Under the pieces are notes generated by a model. That model saw nothing but the letters and a program-made list of their open reading frames with translations. It did not search any database and had not been told where the DNA came from. A stretch of DNA of 64,000 nucleotides from the NCBI GenBank assembly GCA_023419605.1, contig JAEZXR010000013.1, forward strand, positions 66,524 through 130,523. The letters run 5' to 3'. This document shows, in pieces, positions 15,984 to 24,784 of this stretch. Every line of letters starts with the position of its first letter. The first letter of the stretch is position 1. This stretch comes from Bacillota bacterium (lineage in GTDB: Bacteria; Bacillota; Clostridia; Acetivibrionales; JAEZXR01). Both the position numbers and the translations under genes were made by a program.

Positions 15984-16022
15984 GGAGGTTGTGAAAAGAA
16001 AAACTTCGTTTTCACAGCCTTC
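15984..16022. repeat. Family A arms only (A5 hairpin)
   Basis: GGAGGTTGTGAAAA pairs with TTTTCACAGCCTTC around an 11-base loop. The arms match the closing stem of family A copies (GGAGGCTGTGAAAA type), but the conserved core is missing. It sits 60 bases before the MFS gene, after a TATAAT box at 15945-15950, so it may lie in that gene's leader. Confidence 0.5.
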
Positions 16023-16082
16023 TTTAGAGTGTAAACCAGCAAACAGATGAAACAGTATTCTTATAAGTATGGGGAGTTTATG

Positions 16083-17255
16083 ATGTATAAGAAGATAAAC
16101 AGGTTCATTATAGGGAGCAATTTCTACGCGTTTTTTGTAAATGGCTTGATTGTATTGATGACGGGAGCAATCCTTCCCTATTTGATCAGAGATTTTAACC
16201 TTTCGTATAATCAGGGGGGGCTTCTCATCTCGCTGCAAGCAGGAGGGAATCTTTTATCGGGAATTTTCAGCGGCATTATTTCCGAGTACTTGGGTAAAAA
16301 AGCGACCCTTTTGCTAGGGGGATTGTCTTTTACTATCGGGTTCGGCGGCATTCTCTTTGCTCCTACCGTTCCCTGGCTGGTTTTCTTTATTGCTATCTCC
16401 GGGTTAGGCTGGGGTACGGTGAATAATTTATCCAATACCATCATCAGTGAAATCTCGGAAGGAAAAGGAAGCACCCTTAATTTTCTTCATATGTTTTATG
16501 CTGTAGGCGCTTTTATAGCTCCCTTTTTTGTAGGTATGGCGCTAAAGCTGAATTTTGATTGGCGTATTCCCGTAGCGGTTGTAGCCATTCTTTCAGCGGT
16601 TCTGGTTATTGTATTTCTTTTTATGCCGATGGCACCCGAAAAGCAAACAGCAGCGAAAGGAGGAAAGGTTTCCCTGGAATTTCTTAAGGAGAAGCGGTAT
16701 TACCTGTTTATGGCCATTCTGTTTTGCTATGTGGGAGCGGAAACCAGTATTAACGGATGGCTTGTTACGTATATGGTCAATGCGGGAATACTGAGTGAAG
16801 TAATTGCTCAAACCGTTTTATCCTTGTTATGGGTAGTAGTCATATTCGGACGTTTGTTTTGTGCATATGTTTCCAATAAGGTAAAAAAGGAAATTGTTGT
16901 TGCATGCTGTTGTATCGGAGAAGCAATATTTTTTACAGTGCTTTTATTAACAAGAAATCCTTGGCTTATTACGATTTTTATTATGGGACTGGGATTGTGC
17001 CAGGCCGGGATTTATCCCACCACTGTGGCCAATGCCAGTGGATTGTTAAAAGGCTCTCCTGTAGCAAACGGGCTTCTGTTTTCCTGTGGAGGTCTGGGAG
17101 CTTCGGTCATACCTTTTATAGTGGGTGTATTTGCCCAAAAACTGGGAATTTATATGGGGATGGTGATCATTGGCGTTGCTGTACTTCTGCTGCTGGTGCT
17201 GACCCTGCTGAATGCTTTTAATAGGGTGGACACATCAACGGCAAAGGCAGGATGA
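16083..17255 (+). CDS. Major facilitator superfamily transporter
   Basis: This 390-residue protein has about twelve membrane segments and no large soluble domain. The loop between helices 2 and 3 has GIISEYLGKKATLLLGG, a GxxxxxxGxxxxL relative of the MFS signature, and later GLGWGTVNNLSNT and LCQAGIYPTTVANASG as in sugar/FucP-like and macrolide-type families. GGGGAG at 16071-16076 favours the second of two adjacent ATGs (16083). Substrate cannot be read. The truncated AraC gene upstream points the other way, and a strong terminator follows, so the gene stands alone. Confidence 0.88.
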   Translation: MYKKINRFIIGSNFYAFFVNGLIVLMTGAILPYLIRDFNLSYNQGGLLISLQAGGNLLSGIFSGIISEYLGKKATLLLGGLSFTIGFGGILFAPTVPWLVFFIAISGLGWGTVNNLSNTIISEISEGKGSTLNFLHMFYAVGAFIAPFFVGMALKLNFDWRIPVAVVAILSAVLVIVFLFMPMAPEKQTAAKGGKVSLEFLKEKRYYLFMAILFCYVGAETSINGWLVTYMVNAGILSEVIAQTVLSLLWVVVIFGRLFCAYVSNKVKKEIVVACCCIGEAIFFTVLLLTRNPWLITIFIMGLGLCQAGIYPTTVANASGLLKGSPVANGLLFSCGGLGASVIPFIVGVFAQKLGIYMGMVIIGVAVLLLLVLTLLNAFNRVDTSTAKAG

Positions 17256-17300
17256 AAAGGAATTCCTTTTCATGACGGAAGTTTGAACTGTAATAGGAAA

Positions 17301-17352
17301 AACAAACCAGATTCGATGTTATGGACATAACATCGAATCTGGTTTGTTTTTT
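17301..17352 (+). terminator. Terminator after MFS gene
   Basis: AACAAACCAGATTCGATGTT pairs with its exact complement at 17329-17348 around ATGGACAT-type loop bases, then TTTT. Confidence 0.9.
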
Positions 17353-17535
17353 AAGAGGCTTATAAACTGAGTTTCTTTAAAAAAGGTGAATCCCTAGCTT
17401 GTGTAGAAAAAGGAACATGCTTCGTATCCTTTTGTAGTATGAAGAAAGTGTAAAAAATCTTATAATAAAATTAATTAAAAATTCGTTAATGGATTTTAAT
17501 ATGTAGAAAATATAATCATCCGGAAAACTTATCCG

Positions 17536-17595
17536 AAAAAAGAGAGGGAACAGGACTGCCAACGAATTACGACAGTCCCGTTCCCTCTCTTTTTC
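17536..17595. terminator. Terminator of SulP gene (bidirectional)
   Basis: AAAAAGAGAGGGAAC-AGGACTG pairs with CAGTCC-CGTTCCCTCTCTTTTT around about 14 bases. Placed 40 bases beyond the SulP stop. The remaining intergenic DNA from 17353 to 17535 is AT-rich and shows no convincing gene. Confidence 0.8.
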
Positions 17596-17635
17596 AGTGA
17601 AAGCCATCTTTATTTTGTCAATCATGCAATTTCAG

Positions 17636-19282
17636 TTATGCGGGAACCAAATCCTGCGCTGCGAGGATCGCCTGGTCTGCACTCCAGAAAATCATGTCCT
17701 CGCCGATTTTTTTAGCTAAAACGCTTCTTTGCAGCATGGTTAAGACCTGCGGCTGCAGTCCGCAAAGCATAAGCCTGCATCCTTTTTCCTTCATTTGATG
17801 ATGCAATTCATCCAAAGCCTGGATACCTGAAGTATCGATGAGCGGAACCCCACGCATGGAAAGGATCAATATGCGGGTTTCATCCAGCTCCGAAAGCTGA
17901 GCCTTCAGCTGCTCTACCGTGGCAAAGAAAATAGGTCCGGAAAAATAGACTACACGAACGTGGTCCAAATGTTTTTTGAACACCATGCCGGTTTTTTCAC
18001 TGAGCCTTTTTTCATCCACTTCTTGAATGCAGATGTGCATGTTGGAGATTTTAACCATAAACATGATGCTGGCAAAAGCTACACCGATGATAATGGCTTG
18101 TGTCAAGTCAAAGACTACCGTGGCAACCATGGTAATTAAAAATTTGGAGATTGCACTTTTAAAATGCCGGGAGAATATGTACTTTATGCTTTCCCACTCA
18201 TTCATGCGCCATGCTGTCACCATCAGGACCCCGGCAAGAGAAGCCAAGGGGATTTGGGACATGACGGGAGCAAGAACAAACATGGATATCAAAAGGCCCA
18301 TGGCATGAAATATACTCACCAACCGTGTATGTCCGCCGGATTTGATCCCGACACTGGTGCGGGCAATGGCTGCTGTCGCCGGTACTCCGCCGAAGAAGGG
18401 GATGATGATGTTGCCGATACCCTGGGACACCAGTTCACGGTTTGCATCCAGTTTTTCTCCCTTCATCTTTCCGCCTACTTCACCGCACAGGAGGCTTTCG
18501 ATCATGCCCAGTGCGGCAATGCTCAGGGCGGGGATCAGCATGCCTTGGAGATCCGCAATATTTATGGAAAAAAGGTTTAATCTGCTTTCAGGAAGCAGTG
18601 TCTTGGGGATTTCACCAATCACAGCTACCGGTAATTTGAAAATAAGGTTTACAGAAAGTGAGATAACAAGGCCGGCAAGAGAAGAAGGAATTACTGCATT
18701 CCACTTTTTAGGCCATACAATCATGGTGGCAATTACGATGCATCCTAAAAGGACTGCGGCCCAGTTAGGGTTGATGCCGGTTCTGAAATACTGTATGAGT
18801 TTGATGGCGGAGGATTCTGCTTCACCGGATTTAATACCGAAGAAGTTATCAATCTGTCCGATCGCAATAATAAGGGCAATTCCCGATGTGAAGCCGGTAA
18901 CAACAGGAGCGGGAATGTAAGAAACGATTTTACCGAATTTTAAAAGACCTGCAATCACCAGGATGATTCCCGACATGGCCCCAGCGACCCATACGCCGGT
19001 CAGCCCGTATTTTTGAAATAGAAGAATCAGGATCGCTGTCATAGCGCCGGTAGGACCGGAAATTTGAAAAGAAGCTCCAGATAGTGCTCCGATGATCAAT
19101 CCGGAAAGGATGGCCGTGATGAGTCCGGCAGCCGCAGAGGCGCCACATCCGACACCAAAGGCAAGAGCCAGAGGGAGAGCTACGGCGGTCACTGTAAGAC
19201 CTGCCAGAAGGTCATGTTTAAAGGACTGCGCATTATATCCCTTAAATTCCCGCTTCAAATCATTGATGTAGTTACGTACCAT
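17636..19282 (-). CDS. SulP-family anion transporter with STAS domain
   Basis: This 548-residue permease has 10-14 membrane segments (residues about 25-400). It contains the SulP signature region LPLALAFGVGCGASAAAGL and SFQISGPTGAMTAILILL, the GEVGGKMKGEKLDANRELVSQ loop, and IARTSVGIKSGGHTRL. A cytoplasmic STAS domain (about 430-548) has RILILSMRGVPLIDTSGIQAL, with the DTSG loop typical of anti-sigma-antagonist-like domains. Substrates of the family include sulfate, bicarbonate and dicarboxylates; it cannot be narrowed here. GGAG spaced 8 bases before the ATG at 19282 argues against the GTG nine bases upstream. Confidence 0.93.
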   Translation of the reverse strand: MVRNYINDLKREFKGYNAQSFKHDLLAGLTVTAVALPLALAFGVGCGASAAAGLITAILSGLIIGALSGASFQISGPTGAMTAILILLFQKYGLTGVWVAGAMSGIILVIAGLLKFGKIVSYIPAPVVTGFTSGIALIIAIGQIDNFFGIKSGEAESSAIKLIQYFRTGINPNWAAVLLGCIVIATMIVWPKKWNAVIPSSLAGLVISLSVNLIFKLPVAVIGEIPKTLLPESRLNLFSINIADLQGMLIPALSIAALGMIESLLCGEVGGKMKGEKLDANRELVSQGIGNIIIPFFGGVPATAAIARTSVGIKSGGHTRLVSIFHAMGLLISMFVLAPVMSQIPLASLAGVLMVTAWRMNEWESIKYIFSRHFKSAISKFLITMVATVVFDLTQAIIIGVAFASIMFMVKISNMHICIQEVDEKRLSEKTGMVFKKHLDHVRVVYFSGPIFFATVEQLKAQLSELDETRILILSMRGVPLIDTSGIQALDELHHQMKEKGCRLMLCGLQPQVLTMLQRSVLAKKIGEDMIFWSADQAILAAQDLVPA

Positions 19283-19631
19283 GGTATTCACTCCATATTT
19301 ATAAGATATACATACTTATCCATTGTAAATATTTTGTCCTGTAAAGACAATGTTCAAAATACGGGAAATATCTTATGTAAAGCGTCATAGAAGCTATAAG
19401 GGGTGATTGTATAGATATAGGATTGAATTGCTTTCACAGAGAGGGGAAGTGTGTTTCGATATAAATAAATAAAAGAATATTCAGTCTTTACATGAACATT
19501 CTTTTGATATACAATGTAGACTGATAGACACAAAAAACCTAATTATAAAACTGTATTTACATTAATATTCTATCATACTACAATAAATATTGTCAACGGG
19601 TTTTGTGAAAAAATTTTGGGAGAGTGGTAAA
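19283..19631. other. AT-rich intergenic region between SulP and HelD
   Basis: This 349-base divergent promoter region is AT-rich. It contains AGAATATTCAGTCTTTACATG with a later ACATTCTTTT, a weak hairpin, and TTTACA-type boxes around 19555, but no promoter I can place firmly. No ORF or RNA gene is evident. Confidence 0.5.
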
Positions 19632-21860
19632 ATGGCAAACTATCACGAAAACCTTAAGGAAGAGGAAGCATACCTCGAAAAAACCATTGCTTTGATTCGT
19701 AAGGAGTTGGAGTTGGAGAAGGAAAACCTCTGGTCCAGAAAGTACGGGCTAGTGGCTGCGAGGAGGGAAATGTGGGAGGAGTCCGTCCATTTCAGCAATG
19801 ACTTCGAAAAGATGGCGGATGTAAATCAACAATTGGCGGAAGTTGCAAATCAGACGGGGACTTATCGAAATACCCGACAGCGTGTGGATAAGTACGAGAG
19901 AATGCTTGGATCGCCTTATTTCGGCCGATTCGACTTTGTTGAAACGGATGCTGCCGACACGGAAAAAATCTACGTAGGCCTTTATAATGTCATGGATTCA
20001 AAAACCCATGCCATCATGGTATACGACTGGCGCTCCCCCATTTCCAGCCTCTTTTACCGGTTCGAGCCGGGTAAGGCAGCTTATAAGGCTCCTTTTGGGG
20101 AGATTACGGGAGAGGTGCTGCTGAAAAGGCAGTATAAAATTCAGAATTCACAACTGAAGTATTTTTTTGATTGCAGTGTCCGGATCGGCGATGAAATCCT
20201 GCAGGAGGTACTGAGCCGGAATTCCTCTGTCAAAATGCGAAATATTATTGAGACTATCCAGAAGGAGCAGGATATAATCATTCGGGATACGGAGAATGAG
20301 CTTTTGATTGTACAGGGTGTGGCTGGAAGCGGAAAGACCTCCATTGCCCTGCATAGGGTTGCATTCCTGCTTTATGAAGGACTGGGTTCAAAGCTGAGTT
20401 CCAATAACATTCTCATTCTTTCTCCCAATACTCTTTTTACCAAATATATCTCCAGTGTATTGCCGGAGCTGGGAGAAGAGAATGTAGCGGAAACCACGGT
20501 GGAGGAGATCTTTAATGCCTGTTTTGGGGATGGTGTGAGGGCAGAAGGCAGGAATATGCAGCTGGAGTCTCTCACCTGCGCCAACGATCCTTTGGAAAGC
20601 AGCTTTCGAAGACAATGTATCCAGTTCAAGGGCTCCAGGACCTTTAAAACAATCCTTGACAGGTTTTTGCAGCATTATGAGCGGAGATTGCTTCCCTTTG
20701 AGGATATCTATTATGATGGCAGTATCCTGGAAAGCAAACAGCAGTTGAGAAGTGCCTTTTTGGATAATAAAATCGGCATGCCCATGGCAAAACGTTTAAA
20801 GAGAATGGAAAGCCAAATCATAGAGAAGGTCCATCCCCTTCAAAAAAAAAGGCTGGAAAAGATCAAGGAAATCGTCCGAAAGAAACCGGAGCACCAGTTT
20901 GAGATCAAACCCTTCAGCCGTCTTCTGTCCATAAAAGAGGCAAGGACTTTTTCGGAACAACTTCACCGGTTCACGGAAGTGGACTGCTTCCATTTATTTA
21001 AAATGCTTTTCAAGGAGCAGGATCTTTTTCACCGGCTGGCGAAAGGACTGGAGCTCCCGGACAATATTGACCGGATTCTGTCCCATACCCTGGAGGATAT
21101 TGATAGAAAGCCGCTGCTGTATGAAGATGCGTTGGCGCTGCTATACCTGAAATTAAGAGTAGAAGGAAGCGATATGTTTCCGGAAATACGGCAGGTGGTC
21201 ATCGATGAGGCCCAGGATTATTATCCGCTGCATTATGAGGTGTTTAAACAGCTGCTTCCTGATGCGAGGTTTACCGTCATGGGAGATGTTTCCCAGGCTA
21301 TTGAAAAAAAGGCGGATTACTCCTTTTATGAAGAGGTAGTACAAATCCTGGGGAAGCGAAAAACCGTGAAGCTGTTTCTTACCAAGAGTTATCGAGCCTC
21401 GTATGAAATTAATGCTTTTGCGCAAAGACTTATGGAAGGACAGCAGGAGTTCCAGTCCTTTGAGCGTCATGAAACGGAACCCGTGGTGATTCACCAGCCG
21501 ACACGGGAAATGCTGGAGGAGACTCTGCTGCTTGATATTAAAAATTATCTGGATCAGGGCTTTGAATCCATTGCAGTGCTCTGTAAAACGCAGCAGCAGG
21601 CGGTGGAACTTCATTCCAGACTGAGAAGCGAAATGGATATGAAGCTTCTAAGCGGCCAGAACAGTGAAATTGAAAAAGGGGTTATGGTGCTTCCGGTCTA
21701 CATGGCAAAAGGGTTGGAATTCGACGTGGCACTGGTATATGGAGTGGATGCCGGCAGTTATAGCACCGATTTTGACAGAAAGCTGTTATATGTTGCCTGC
21801 ACCCGTGCTTTGCACCGGTTGGGGCTTTATTATACAGGAGAAAAAAGTGCGTTAATTTAG
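19632..21860 (+). CDS. helD: HelD-like RNA polymerase-associated helicase (first paralog)
   Basis: This 742-residue UvrD/Rep-type SF1 ATPase resembles Firmicutes HelD, the motor that pulls stalled RNA polymerase off DNA. An N-terminal coiled coil (about 1-60) that would reach into the secondary channel is followed by the 1A domain with Walker A VAGSGKTS at about residue 225, an all-alpha insertion, VIDEAQDYYPLHYE (motif II, DEAQ), LTKSYRASYEI (motif IV-like), and AKGLEFDVALVY and YVACTRALHRLGLYY (motifs V, VI). GGGAGAG precedes the ATG at 19632; an in-frame upstream GTG-like extension lacks a site. Followed within 400 bases by an ABC-F ATPase on the same strand. A second HelD lies at 29828. 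Confidence 0.93.
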   Translation: MANYHENLKEEEAYLEKTIALIRKELELEKENLWSRKYGLVAARREMWEESVHFSNDFEKMADVNQQLAEVANQTGTYRNTRQRVDKYERMLGSPYFGRFDFVETDAADTEKIYVGLYNVMDSKTHAIMVYDWRSPISSLFYRFEPGKAAYKAPFGEITGEVLLKRQYKIQNSQLKYFFDCSVRIGDEILQEVLSRNSSVKMRNIIETIQKEQDIIIRDTENELLIVQGVAGSGKTSIALHRVAFLLYEGLGSKLSSNNILILSPNTLFTKYISSVLPELGEENVAETTVEEIFNACFGDGVRAEGRNMQLESLTCANDPLESSFRRQCIQFKGSRTFKTILDRFLQHYERRLLPFEDIYYDGSILESKQQLRSAFLDNKIGMPMAKRLKRMESQIIEKVHPLQKKRLEKIKEIVRKKPEHQFEIKPFSRLLSIKEARTFSEQLHRFTEVDCFHLFKMLFKEQDLFHRLAKGLELPDNIDRILSHTLEDIDRKPLLYEDALALLYLKLRVEGSDMFPEIRQVVIDEAQDYYPLHYEVFKQLLPDARFTVMGDVSQAIEKKADYSFYEEVVQILGKRKTVKLFLTKSYRASYEINAFAQRLMEGQQEFQSFERHETEPVVIHQPTREMLEETLLLDIKNYLDQGFESIAVLCKTQQQAVELHSRLRSEMDMKLLSGQNSEIEKGVMVLPVYMAKGLEFDVALVYGVDAGSYSTDFDRKLLYVACTRALHRLGLYYTGEKSALI

Positions 21861-21947
21861 TCCTCCTCCTTGACAATCAAACAATAATCGAATAACATTA
21901 TGGTAAATAAGGAAGAAAGGGAAAGGTATCGCAGAAATGAAGAACGT

Positions 21948-22018
21948 CTAATCCGAACAGTCTTAGTGAATGGATGGCTTGGTATAATTCAGGCTTATTT
22001 GACTATGTTCCGGATTAG
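21948..22018. repeat. Hairpin with CTAATCCG arms upstream of ABC-F gene
   Basis: CTAATCCGAACA (21948-21959) pairs with TGTT-C-CGGATTAG (22006-22018). The loop holds GGTATAATTCAGG, a TATAAT box also seen at 1819-1831. It may be a promoter-bearing repeat; there is no protein gene in 21861-22250. Confidence 0.45.
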
Positions 22019-22080
22019 AGGTTATAGATTGACTGGATGCCCTATGTACACGGCAGGGAGGGACGAATGTTGCCTGCCTG

Positions 22081-22188
22081 TATAGGTGGATGTGTAAAAC
22101 ATAGAGATTCTTTAGCGCGGGCCGTTCGTGGAGCACTACGTGCGGTGTAGCGCAACCTATAGAACCCCTTTTTTCACAGCCTCCTATA
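22081..22188 (+). repeat. Family A structured element, copy A2
   Basis: Closing arms TATAGGTGGATGTG and CACAGCCTCCTATA (two mismatches) enclose nested helices: TTCT/AGAA, GCGC/GCGC, CCG/CGG and an apical CGTGG-AGCA-CTACG stem. The block GTGTAGC at 22145-22151 follows the inner helix. Same architecture as the copies at 58065 and 62904. It ends 62 bases before the ABC-F start, so a transcript could carry it as leader. Confidence 0.75.
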
Positions 22189-22220
22189 TGCCGTACGGTT
22201 TACCCTGTTGAAAATCGAAC

Positions 22221-22250
22221 CCTCTCCGGGACTATCGGGGAGGTTTTTTT
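22221..22250 (+). promoter_or_regulatory. Terminator-like hairpin sequestering the ABC-F ribosome site
   Basis: CCTCTCCG pairs with CGGGGAGG (one G-U), followed by seven T residues and then directly by the ATG. The right arm GGGGAGG is also the only Shine-Dalgarno sequence. The hairpin can thus stop transcription or hide the ribosome site. CCTCC at the end of the upstream family A element (22179-22184) could pair with the same GGAGG as an alternative. Attenuation control is common in ABC-F resistance genes, but here it is inference. Confidence 0.7.
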
Positions 22251-23885
22251 ATGCTAGTACTACATGCACGGAATATTGAAAAATACTATGGAGATCGACG
22301 GATTATAGAACTGGACGACCTGGAGGTCTTTAGCAAGGACCGAATCGGAATCGTGGGAATGAATGGAGCTGGCAAGACTACCTTGCTGGATATCCTTGCA
22401 GGCACCCTGGAACCGGACAGCGGCGTCGTTGAACGCTATACGGGGATTTCCTATGTACACCAGTTTGAAGCCGGAGAAGGGGAGGCGGACCCGAAAGTTC
22501 TTAAGGAATTCGGTATTCAGAATATAGAACATGAAACCATGAGCGGAGGAGAACTGACCCGGCTCAAAATATCCAGAGCGCTGGGCTCTGCAAAGGGTAT
22601 ACTGTTTGCGGATGAACCTACCAGTAATCTGGATATTAGGGGAATCGAGCTGCTCCAAAGCAAACTGCTGAAAAACGAAGGTGCCGTTATTCTCATATCC
22701 CATGACCGGGAACTGCTGGATGCTGTTTGCACTCGTATTATAGAAATAGAGGATGGCAAGGTAAAAAAATATAAAGGAAATTACAGTGAATACAGACGGC
22801 AGAAGGAACTGGAAAGAAAGCGGCAGCTTTTCGAGTATGAGCAGTATACCAGCGAGAAAAAAAGGTTGGAGTCGGCGCTGATGGAGCGGGAAGTCCACGC
22901 AGCAGCCATAAGAAAAACACCCAAAAGAATGGGAAATTCCGAGGCCAGGCTTCATAAGCGCGAGTCGACAGAAATCCAGAAAAAGCTGCGACAGGCGGTA
23001 ACGTCTATGGAAACGCGGCTGGAAAAGCTGGAGTTCAAAGAAAAACCAAAAGACGAAATTGAAATTAAAATGGAACTCCGGCAGGTAGAGAATCCTGTGA
23101 GCAAAATCTTGGTCCGAGGCCGGGGAATTCATATCCGGTTTGGTAAAAGGGTGCTGTTGGAAGACGCTTCCTTTGAAATCAATAATGGGAGTAAAGTCGC
23201 ATTGATCGGGGAGAATGGCACCGGCAAAACAACGCTGATCAAGAGGATCATCCGGGGTCATGATACCGTCAACCGGACCCAGGGTGTAAGGATTGGCTAT
23301 TTTGACCAGATGCTGGAGGTGTTAAAAAGTGATAAAACCATCTTGGAAAATGTAATGGAAAGCAGCATTCAGAGGGAGCATATAGTAAGAACCATATTGG
23401 CAAGGCTTCTTTTTATGAGGGAGGACGTATTTAAAAAGGTGGCAGTATTGAGCGGTGGTGAAAAAGTCAAGGTCGCCATTGCAAAGCTGATTACCGCCGA
23501 TGTAAACCTTTTGATACTGGATGAACCTACCAACTACCTGGATTTATTATCCACAGAGGCCCTACAGAGCCTTCTGCGGGAATACGAAGGTACGGTGCTG
23601 ATGGTTTCCCATGACCGGCGTTTTATCGATCAGGTGGTCACAAAGCTCCTGATACTGGAGAATAAAAGGCTTACCTCCTTTGAAGGAAACTATGGACAAT
23701 ACCAGCAGTGGCTTGAGGAGAGGAAAAAGCCGAATAATAATATTGAAATGGAAAAACTTACCTTGCAAATGCGGCTGGCGCAGATCACTTCCAGGTTGTC
23801 GCTTCCGTCCAAGGGAGATAATATGGAAGAACTGGACCGTCAGTTTAAGGAAATAACACACAAGCTAAGAGAACTACGAAGCTGA
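22251..23885 (+). CDS. ABC-F ATPase (ribosome-protection type)
   Basis: This 544-residue soluble protein has two ABC domains and no membrane segment. Domain 1 (about 1-195): Walker A GMNGAGKTT, signature MSGGELTRLKIS, Walker B ILFADEPTSNLD. A charged helical linker (about 180-285) carries the P-site tRNA interaction motif region. Domain 2 (about 285-500): Walker A GENGTGKTT, LSGGEKVKVAIAK, LLILDEPTNYLD, and switch His in VSHDRRF. A short C-terminal coil follows. Length and linker fit Vga/Lsa/CplR-type antibiotic-resistance ABC-Fs that dislodge ribosome-bound lincosamides, pleuromutilins or streptogramins; a housekeeping Uup-like role cannot be excluded. Adjacent to HelD. Confidence 0.88.
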   Translation: MLVLHARNIEKYYGDRRIIELDDLEVFSKDRIGIVGMNGAGKTTLLDILAGTLEPDSGVVERYTGISYVHQFEAGEGEADPKVLKEFGIQNIEHETMSGGELTRLKISRALGSAKGILFADEPTSNLDIRGIELLQSKLLKNEGAVILISHDRELLDAVCTRIIEIEDGKVKKYKGNYSEYRRQKELERKRQLFEYEQYTSEKKRLESALMEREVHAAAIRKTPKRMGNSEARLHKRESTEIQKKLRQAVTSMETRLEKLEFKEKPKDEIEIKMELRQVENPVSKILVRGRGIHIRFGKRVLLEDASFEINNGSKVALIGENGTGKTTLIKRIIRGHDTVNRTQGVRIGYFDQMLEVLKSDKTILENVMESSIQREHIVRTILARLLFMREDVFKKVAVLSGGEKVKVAIAKLITADVNLLILDEPTNYLDLLSTEALQSLLREYEGTVLMVSHDRRFIDQVVTKLLILENKRLTSFEGNYGQYQQWLEERKKPNNNIEMEKLTLQMRLAQITSRLSLPSKGDNMEELDRQFKEITHKLRELRS

Positions 23886-23905
23886 AAGGGGATTACAAAG
23901 GGCAA

Positions 23906-24784
23906 ATGGTAGGGATTAACAGGTTTTTAGCAGGCATAGTAAAGGAAAAGCACCCGGAGGCCGCGTTGAGACTTTATAAGAAAGTAACACGGGGGGCAAA
24001 GGAAAAAGTAGACGTTGATCTGCTTTTGGACATGGCAATACTGTGCGATGAACTGAGTCGAACTGCGGAAGCGGAAGGCTATTACCGCAAGGTGCTGGAG
24101 GCGAATCCTCGTGAGCCAAGAGGGTATTATGGGATTGCTGTCTTATATGATAACCTGAAGCAGTATGAAAAGGCCATTGAATACTATAAAAAGGCACTGG
24201 AGCTGGCCCCTGGATACAAAAAAGCCTGTTATTTCCTCGCCAATGCCTACGATGAAACCGGGCAAAAGGAAGAAGCGATCCATTATTATAGAAAAGTAGT
24301 TGAGATGGACCCCCGGGATTTCTGGGCATATAATAACCTGGGAGCGATTTATGAAGAAACAGGGCATGATTTCGAGGCTATGCAGATGTTTAAAAGGAGC
24401 CTCGAAATTGACCCGAAGCATTATAAGGCCTTATTCAACATGGGGGTTATCATGAATAAAATGGGATATAAGGACAAAGCTCGCCAGTACTATGCGTCCT
24501 CCATCGACAGAAATCCGGAGTATCCCTATAGTTTTCTCAACCTGTCCGTCATGTTCAGGGAAGAGGAACGCTATGAGGAAGCCGTTACGGTTATAAGCCG
24601 GGGGATCGAACAAAATCCGGAAACCTCCTTCCTATACTATAACCGGGCCTGCTTTTACACTTCCATGGGCCGGCTTGAAGAGGGGGGGCGGGATATTAGG
24701 AGAGCACTGGAGCTGAGTCCCGGCCTTCTGGAGGATGCGCAAAAGGATGAGGAGCTTGCACCGTTGCGAGAATTTATCAGGTAG
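23906..24784 (+). CDS. Tetratricopeptide-repeat protein
   Basis: This 292-residue protein is made of about six TPR units from residue 35 on, with clear consensus such as PRGYYGIAVLYDNLKQYEKA, NNLGAIYEETGHDFEAMQMF and YYNRACFYTSMGRLEEG. No signal peptide, membrane helix or enzyme domain is seen; it probably scaffolds a protein complex. It starts 20 bases after the ABC-F gene, so the two are likely cotranscribed. The stop overlaps the end of the convergent yeiH-like gene by eight bases. Confidence 0.85.
   Translation: MVGINRFLAGIVKEKHPEAALRLYKKVTRGAKEKVDVDLLLDMAILCDELSRTAEAEGYYRKVLEANPREPRGYYGIAVLYDNLKQYEKAIEYYKKALELAPGYKKACYFLANAYDETGQKEEAIHYYRKVVEMDPRDFWAYNNLGAIYEETGHDFEAMQMFKRSLEIDPKHYKALFNMGVIMNKMGYKDKARQYYASSIDRNPEYPYSFLNLSVMFREEERYEEAVTVISRGIEQNPETSFLYYNRACFYTSMGRLEEGGRDIRRALELSPGLLEDAQKDEELAPLREFIR

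Noticed and set aside
17377..17625. 82-codon frame between MFS and SulP genes
   Set aside because: Runs through a strong terminator hairpin and has no family or ribosome site.
21900..22085. 61-codon frame upstream of the ABC-F gene
   Set aside because: Covers a hairpin repeat with a promoter-like loop; AGGAAAG-type site is weak and no homology is evident.
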